Below are positions 46,001 to 55,000 of a stretch of 64,000 bases of DNA, piece after piece. A program made the translations under genes and the position numbers. Position 1 is the stretch's first letter. Each line of letters starts with the position of its first letter. The notes below the pieces were generated by a model. The model saw nothing but the letters and a program-made list of their open reading frames with translations, was not told the DNA's origin and did not search any database. The DNA lies in the NCBI GenBank assembly GCA_022266195.1, contig WHVY01000001.1, forward strand, positions 18,414,001-18,478,000, in the 5' to 3' direction. Origin of the DNA: Tetranychus cinnabarinus (lineage: Eukaryota; Arthropoda; Arachnida; Trombidiformes; Tetranychidae).

Positions 46001-49000
46001 TTTAAAATTTGGCCATTTTAAGCAGTTTAAATTTTAATCTGCTTATTTTAACTGCCTTAAGGTGGCGTAGTGGTTAAGAGGTTTACCATTAGGGTAAGAG
46101 GTTTTGGGTTCGAGTCTTGTTGGGGACATTTTTTTTGATTTTTTTTTACTATTTAAAATAGCTTTTTCAGTGTTTTTAACATGGTTTTTCATGGTTTTTT
46201 TTAGTTTTTTAGTATTATTATTGAATATTAATGATTTTTTTATGATTTTTGTTGAATTTTTTTGAATTTAATGATAATTAATGCAGATGTAATGGATTCA
46301 CACAATGTTTGATACATAAGGATTGACAACAGTAGCTACATTTTGTAAACATCAAAAGCTCGCAATCTTCAACCGAGCAATCATCTAACATGGTATCGAA
46401 ATTTATCTGTAAACATGATTTAAATGATGTTAGATCCTCAGAAATATCGTAACCCGAAGCTTTCCAAGCGTATTTAAGCATATCACGATATATTGGCGCA
46501 GAGAATTGGTTATAGATAAAGGAGTGCATCTTCATGATGAAAACTCTATCATTGAGGCGTCCAATAGCTTGATCACCGGCACTGCATCTGATAGCGTCTT
46601 GGAAGCGTCTAGTGAATAATTTATATTGCCTAAAGAAATAAACGTCAAGCGGTTGGCAATATTTTGTAGCTTTTGGTGGAATAGTTGCAATTTGTAAATA
46701 ATCGAAGTTATCCAAATGCGGTCTAAATATCTCGAGATCTTTTTGGCCAGTCCAAGAATCTTGTAGAAGAAGTGTTTCTGCTTTAACCAAAGGATTCAAA
46801 CAGGTTTTAACCCAATAACCAACCGTATTTTTTGTCATTTTTCCGCTTGTTGTGCATGTTATTTCTACATTATCGGGTTTGTTTTGTTCTATTTTTTGAG
46901 AAACAAGTGGACCAAACCTGCCACTCGGTTCTTGGAAACAAATAAACAATTTTGGTGCAAGTGTACCAGCATTTGAAATTAAAACTTGAATAGTGTATGA
47001 ATGTGTTAAGGAATTAACATTGTTAACTAGTGCATATGTATCCTTTTCACCTTTATCACTTAACGTTCTATTTGATGTTAGCTCATAATTGAATCCTGAC
47101 TGGTCAGTATTCCAAACGTTTTCAAACTGGATGTTTTCTTTTTGAATATTCACTGTGTTTGCAAAATCAACTGCTGATTGACGTATTTCTTTCTCATTAC
47201 TTGCAATTTTTTTAGTTACAAATTTTGTTATCTTTCTAGAGGTTATGCGAAACTCTTTTTTTAAATTACGTAAATAAGAATTGCCTGCAGTAAAACCTAC
47301 TACATTCAATGATCTTGCTGATTCCAAAGCCCATGCTTTCAAATCATACCCATGCACAGGTAAAAAAGCTTCACGATTGGCTCTGTATTTTACATAAACC
47401 ATAGATTTTATCTGTGAGCTCTTGCTTACCCTATTGCCATCTTTTTCCAGAAATTCCTTTATTCGCACGATTTTCTTACTGTCGTTATTGAGTTTAGAAT
47501 ATCTTTCGAATGTTTTCTTTGCTCCATATTTTTCATAATAAGCCACAATTTTCTTCATAGTTTCTACACTAAACTCGTTAACCAATTGTTGTCGAGGCTT
47601 TTTCACTGGTGAAGGTACATAAGAAGATGCTGAAGATTGTCTGTCGGATTCCTCTGTATCCGTATCGGAATCAGTATCTTCTTCAGGATCTTCAGGGTGT
47701 TCTCCATCATATAAATAATAATCTTCTATTATTTCACACGAGCCACTGAATTTGTTGATGATCAAGTCCCACAAACAATTTGAAAATTCAACATCTTCCA
47801 ATGTATGAGTTGTAGGAAATAGTTTTTCTTCAAGACACTTTACATTTAAAATCTCCAAAACATTTGCTGGGTTAATCATGGTTATTTTTTTACTTGTAAC
47901 TAAACGTGAATATCACAAAATACTTTAAATATAACTTATTATTAATGTTGAATATAATTGAAATAAAAGAAACTTTTGGCAAATTGACCTTTAGCCGTTG
48001 AGGTTGAGAGCACATGTGGTCAATACGGACAAAAACCAACATGTCCGCCTTTATATGTCACACTTATCCATTAGAATTACCGCCCAAAAGTATCGCAAAT
48101 AACAATCAAACCGTCTTATTAATTCAAAAAAATTCAACAAAAATCATAAAAAAATCATTAATATTCAATAATAATACTAAAAAACTAAAAAAAACATGAA
48201 AACCCATGTTAAAAACACTGAAAAAGCTATTTTAAATAGTAAAAAAAAATCAAAAAAAATGTCCCCAACAAGACTCGAACCCAAAACCTCTTACCCTAAT
48301 GGTAAACCTCTTAACCACTACGCCACCTTAAGGCAGTTAAATTAAGCAGATTAAAATTTAAACTGCTTAAAATGGCCAAATTTTAAACCCAAATATCTTA
48401 GGAACCACTTCATTTCCAGAAAAAGGAAAACAGGTTTTTTCATAACTCAACATGCTCTATCCAATGAGACCTCTCTCATTCAAATCGGCGTCAGGCATGT
48501 CGTGCACTTCCCTTGTTAGAGTAAAAAAATTACTGAAAATTTAGTTAATTCAATAGATGGCGCTCCTAATCGATCGCTTATTTTGGCCTTGTTTCATGGT
48601 TCCCAGAATTTTTAAATGATTTTTTCATTGCTTTCAAGAATAATAAGCTCCACTGGTCATAGAACACAGTAAAAATATTGAATTTACGCCATTTTTAGCC
48701 ACTCAAAAATTCTAAAATTTCTACTTAACTTTTTGCTAGAACGAAATTTGACTTTGAGCGGTCAATAAGATTCGAAGAGTACAATAAGCTCATTTTTAAC
48801 ACGCTAATCGTGAGGTTGCACATTAATTAATTGTTTTCTTGAATATCAAGATAAAAAACTCAAAGATTATTTTGTAATATTGAAAAATCTCACTGACAGT
48901 TTCTTTGACCGCTACTGTAACCATCAAATAACCAACAATCTTGTGCTTTGTGTCTTGTGAAGTCTTTTCATGTCACAATAGTAACTTCATAAGGTCGTGC

Positions 49001-52000
49001 AACCAAAAAATTGACATATAAATTGTTTTGCTAATTAATCAGATTAGTTAGAGAATTATTTTTTTTTAATTTATCATTTATTGAGTCCTAATAATATACC
49101 ATAACTAGCTACTGTTGCTATGTTCATTCTATCTAATGAAAAATCAGTGGCACTTTAGACAAATTCATTTTTCGATGGCTGAACAATTTTGTTCTTACTT
49201 TGTTCTGTTCTTTTGTTGTTAGACATGTTTACATCACTTACTTATTTGTTAGATACATTGTATTTATAACTGTTTTGACATGAAATATTTTTTGATACCA
49301 GACTCAAGGTTATTGAAGTTTACTCGCTCATTTGAACCGATATTCTGATATCGATACTTTTTGTTAGGCTGATTGATGCTTGTTACTTTTCGACGTTTCA
49401 CACGAGAAGAAAGATACACAAAAAATTAAGTTTCATCATCAACTTGTAAACTCACATTTTTATCGAGCACTTCCGATTCAAATTTTCAATTTATTCAGTA
49501 TTATGCGATGGAAATATGCTCGAACCATTTCATTGTATCTCTGTATCGAAAAAAACGAATAGTTCGTTAGCAAATGGTTAGAAAGATAACTTACGAGGGA
49601 ACTCCAATACATGTAAAATCGATATCGAGGTTTCACCTGCAGCTATCGGTACATTTGACCTTCTTAAAGACCAATATAATGGAATTAGCTGTCACCTTAC
49701 CGCTTTCAGCATTTCATCCCCTTTTCTCTATGCATTACTAAGAATTCATTGGGTTAATAAAAGTTTGTCTAGGGTTGCTTTTTCGTATGCAATCATATCT
49801 GAACTTTCGAATAATACTGATAATTCATCATAATTTAATAAATTAAACAGTCGACCTATTGAATGAAGCATTCGATTATTTATGACTCAAACTTGATCCA
49901 ATCTTATTGATAAACTATTAGGGGTTTAGGTAAGTCCCGATTCTCGATATGAAGAATTAATGTTTTTGGCTCGTTTCCAGAATTATTTTTTAGTAGAGAA
50001 TGTGCAGGGAAGTTATTGAAAAGGTAATCGAAATGAAACTTTTCTATGCATTTGGCAGGCCTCGAATTAGAAATTAAATAGACTTTTTTCTATGGCAGAG
50101 CAAAAAAATACTGTTTCTGCGCTGAAATTTACGTAAAATTGTGGCTTTTTTAAGATTTAGGTCAAAAGAAAAACAATCAAAGTTCAGGAAACTTAAGGTA
50201 GTCAGACTGTAATTTATCGTTGGTGGCATTTTTTTCTGACATTCAGAACATATCGAGAATCGGGACTTACCTGAGCCCTAATAATATTAAACATTATACG
50301 CAATAAAATAATGTCTCTCCTTTACACTGTGTCACGATTTATAAAATAAAGTAACTTGATTCAATCTTTTAAATTCAATTTATTTGAAATAATACAAAGA
50401 GCTTCCTTATCGATCGAAAGTAGGACTGTCTGGAACTGTACCATTGGCAAAGCTACAAATTTCTTGCCTAGGTCTGAACGGAGCGCATGTTAATTCAGAT
50501 TTACATGGACAAGCGTCTGTATATTTCTTTTCATTATTGGATCTTGTAGTGCAAAAGTTTCCAGGGTCTCCCAATGGCTGGCAACTTAATTGCCTGCTCC
50601 TTCTTACCATCCCTAATAAAGATTTTTCATTAGTTTGAAATCAGACAATGGTTATTAAATTCAAAAATTTACAAATCCATAGAAAAGATTCACGCTTTTG
50701 AAAATTAAACATGAATGCTGAACTAATGAATCTTCTGTTTTAACTCGATGATTATTGTTGAAAAGAGTCAAAAAGAGTGCAAAAAGTTATAAATTCGAAA
50801 TATTCTTAGTTAATCTGCAAAGATATCCAAAATTTTTGTCAAAATTCTCATCACAATCATTATCTTTAAATAGAACATGAGCACAATTAACTCGCATTGA
50901 TAGATGATATCAACATTGAAACAGATACAGAAGTTTCGTCACAGTAGATTGACATGAGGTTAGACTTGAATCAAAGTGAAGTAAAAATAAAATTGATACT
51001 TACGGCTGACGCAACAGTATCCTTCTTTACAATCTTTATCATAGCACTGCCTACCCCGTTCAAAGTCAACTTTAGGGCCAGTCATTACCATCATGATACT
51101 CTGCAAGAAAATTAACAAGCATTAAAGTGTGTTTTGTTTAGGAGAAAACAACAATTTTGTGCGGAAGCGTTTTCATGTCATAATAGTAACTTCGAAGTTG
51201 TTATTGAGTTGAAAGGAAAAATTTTATGCTCACATTCAAGCTGCAAAGCAGGAAAAAACAAATTAGCGCTATTTTCATTTTGTTATACCAATGAAATACG
51301 AACAATAAAATGGCTTTACTTGCCATAAATTATAAGTCTGAAATGATGCTAGTTTTCGTCTTTTTATACTTTGACTTTTCCATGATTCCATTCAGCTAAA
51401 AAGCAAACAAACACGTCAGTACTATTTAAACAGATTTGTTTTTTTGAAAGCTCAACAACTTATGCTAGATACGTTTACATTACTTACATTGGATTTAATC
51501 AAACGTCTGAAAAAGGTATCGATCTAAGGAAATGACCTTTAAATGTTAGTTGGAGTTAATTTTATGCATGCAACACCTTTGCTGAATTCACATTCACTCC
51601 CTTGAAGCAACATTGTCTGAAGAATATAATATTCATTTATCGCTAGTGTTTGTTTTCACCTCAGCACTTTTCACTCATTTACTAGTTTACTCATTGGGAT
51701 CATCAGGTGTGTGAAAATTTACTCACAATATCATTTTCATGATTTAATAGCAAAGAAAAAGTTTAGATTCCAAAAGCATTTTAAAAACATATTTATTGAA
51801 GCATTGATCGAAGTAGGAAAAAACGAAAACAAAATTTCTTTATATTTTCGGAATTATTACACTCTGTGGTCATTGAAAAATTTCATTAATTTAAACTTGT
51901 CAATCAAACTGTATCATCGATCGAAGTAAAATTATCATTGCAATGTGTATTTTCCATTGAATAAGAATACTTGAGCCTCTGTCAAAGCATCATTGGACAA

Positions 52001-55000
52001 CCATTTACAGCGAGAAAATGAAATTAACCGTCAAACTGAAAATGAAAGGAAACCAAATATTAAACAAGAATAATGGACTTTTCAATGGACTTATCTTGTG
52101 GTTAACCTGAAAATGATTATGAATGAAAAGAATGAAATGGGCCAAGGAAAAGAGCAAAAGATCATCTTTAGAAGTCGATTGGAATATACAAGTGACTACA
52201 GATTCTCACAGCAAGGAATCAGATCCAACATGATGATTCAAGATTAAATGTAGCAACTGGATTCTCAGGAGATTGAAAGTGAACAACCTTTGTATGCAAG
52301 GCAATGGAAAGGCGAAAGTAAAGGAAAATTGAGAAGTATTAATGCAGGTTGGTAAAGACGGTTGAATCATTAAGTTCAATATCTACCGGTCAAGTTGTTG
52401 GCCAGATAATTTGAAAAGACTTTAATCAAGCCTGTTTATGCTTGGATATGAGGAAAACAAGAAACTCATGATGAAGATCAGAAGTTATCAAAGCAAGAAT
52501 AAAATAAAGGCTCCATAATCAATATTGTCATTGACCAAGTAAAGAAGGTAAAAAGTAATATAAATAATCATTTTCTTGTTTGACCAATCCAAGTTTATCA
52601 ACTCTGTTTATGATTAAAACTTGAAACATGATGAAAGTTAATGGCTGAATAATGGGAATGAAAATGATTGTGGAAATACAAGTCAATGTAATCACGTTTT
52701 ACATGGGAAACAATTATTTCTTTTCTTACTATTCAACCGTGTTTAACGTGAAAGAAACAATTCAATTTGAATTTGGCCAACATTTGTATTCAATGTTTAG
52801 TCCAATGTTGTCTAAGAAGATGAACAAGATATTGATTGGAATGAAAAATGTTGCTCATTGTTTTGAGAGTGAAGAAGAAAGTAGAAAATGAAAAGATGGA
52901 AAAAATGTTGATTAATGAATTGGTCAGTCTAAATGACAGGTTAATCGAAGTAATGAGCTTTTTTACTCATACGTGGGGAAAGTTATTGCTGTAAGATAAT
53001 GATAATCAAATGATCTTTAGCCATTAGGTCGTTAAGGTTGGCTTGATCAGGTCAATGTTTAGACTTTTTATTTATTCATTTTTACATTTTTGGTTTTCAC
53101 TCAAATCAACTAATGCATTTTTTACGAGACAATTTTTTTCTTGTCAAATCTTTAAAGTGTTCTCATCTGATGCAAAGTAATTAACAGAATGAACTTGATT
53201 TCATTATGCTCTTGCATTTGGTGGTTCGAGGTTGACTAGACTTTCATAGGTTATTACAAGAGCTTACAGTTTTAAATGCAATGAATTATCCAAGCATTAG
53301 ATTTAACTGGGAAATCTATTGACCGATGAAAGTCTGTATAGTCTGGATAGAACTAGTTAGAGAATGTGAAAGTGACTAGTTTTTTAAGGGCGAGTGCTTC
53401 CAAAACAATCTTGAATGGCTTTGAATTTGGTGTTCTTCAACCTGCGAATGCTCACGGTTCGAGTCTTAGGTCTCTAGCTTCAACCATCCGTAAGTTATAG
53501 CTGTAAAAATACGTAAAGGATGCAAAAGGTCCGATAGTTTCAAACTAAATCTGAACCATTTGATGAACCAGATTCGACTAGCTAAATGTTGATTTAAAAA
53601 TTGAATTTTCCCAATTTAAGAAGCACGCTTTATATTCCAGCTAAGTTGGTTACCATGTTTATTCAATTTCCATTTCAGGTCCTCCCGAGGCACCAACCAA
53701 TTGTACGATGAGGCTGATTAATGTAGACACACAACTGATTCAATGTCAACCTAATTTTGATGGAGGATTGGATCAAATTTTCCACCTTGACATTTATAAC
53801 CGTCTATCAGGTGATTTAATTCAAAATTTGTCTTCAAAGTCACCTTCATTTGAGCTTAAATCAAACATTTCTCGAGGTGATTACAATTTGGTAATTTACT
53901 CAGCAAATATTCTCGGTGAAAGTAGCAAAGTTGATTTACAGATATCTTCTCAGCCTATTCATGCTTGGCCAGGTGAGTAAACGAGCCACATTTGTCAACA
54001 TCATTATCCCGAAACAGCACAACAGTTACATTGTTTTCAATCAACTCTTGTCACTAACAAGTAAGTTAATTCATTTTTCCCTCAACAGATTTTTTTGGCG
54101 AAGAACCTTCAACTGAATCTTTTTACAAAATATCGATAAGCTTTTTCTGTGCCTTGATCACTATTTTGGCTACAATTTTCATGGTCTTACGCTTCTGCTT
54201 ATTCAAAGATAAAGGTGAGTTGCGAATAGCATTTACTTATTATCAATGCATTCTTAATATGAATAGTTTACAAACGGTCTTTCATTTATTCAACTTTCAA
54301 GAACTGAACACTTCTTTTGATTGAATAATCTTTAAGCAATAAATGTTGCTATTATTTCACTACTAATTCAAAAACAATGAGTAAACTGAATCAAATAAAA
54401 TGATGAATTATTGCATTAACATTTAATGGTTGAATAAAGAGTAAAAAAGAAGAGCAAAAAATATATTCTCGAACAGCGGCACATGATTAATGATTAAATT
54501 TTCATTCAGATAATTACATGTTGCATTCAATGCTTTCATCTAAGCGACAATTATCACCATGAAAAGAGTAAACTTACAGGTTAAAATTGCATCCACCTGA
54601 GTTGAAAAAGTGAGTTGAGGAATATTAATGGTAATTTCGAGACACATTTTAATTTTTGGTTCTAATTTGCGAATGTGTAAAAGCCAAAATTAGACATAAT
54701 CCAGCCGATTTACGATGAGATATTCAACTACAGATTACAACATAAGCATCGCCATCTTTTGAGAAAGGGTTCAACTTTGACTCGTCTTATTATCGTATAA
54801 ACTAGATGCAAGAATACTGTGTTTGACTCATTCAGAAACGAAAGTTTCCGTAGAGTAAGTTAGAGATGGCAACTTGATTAATATTAGGCTGACGCTAATT
54901 TTTCACGTAAAAGTAATCGAAGTAAACTGAATTTTTCCGGGTTCGTAAACAACATCAGGCTTCATACTGTCCTAAATCTGGATCTGGATCTGTATCATTG

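Larger units (their letters stand above)
45873..48515 (-). mobile_element. Tc5-like DNA transposon, apparently complete
   Basis: 2643 bp bounded by TTA target duplications (45870-45872 and 48516-48518; the empty site would read CTTAG, fitting the CTNAG preference described for Tc5). Terminal inverted repeats of about 395 bp (45873-46268 and about 48120-48515) differ at only a handful of positions. Ends are CAAGGGAAGTG, shared with the MITE at 9907-10312. The interior holds one transposase ORF on the minus strand. Near-identical arms and an unbroken ORF suggest recent activity. Confidence 0.9.
45528..48917. mobile_element. Tc1-like non-autonomous element, interrupted by the Tc5-like insertion
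   Basis: Outer ends CAGTATCGGTCAAAGAAAC and GTTTCTTTGACCGCTACTG are complementary over about 26 bp with one mismatch and are flanked by TA (45526-45527 and 48918-48919). The CAGT...GGTCAAA start is typical of Tc1-type elements. Without the internal 2.65-kb insertion the element is about 744 bp and has no transposase. It is in intron 8 of the sidestep-like gene. Confidence 0.75.

Noticed and set aside
46061..46136. Functional tRNA gene in the transposon ends
   Set aside because: Promoter boxes are good, but the acceptor and T stems do not pair; at most a tRNA-derived sequence.
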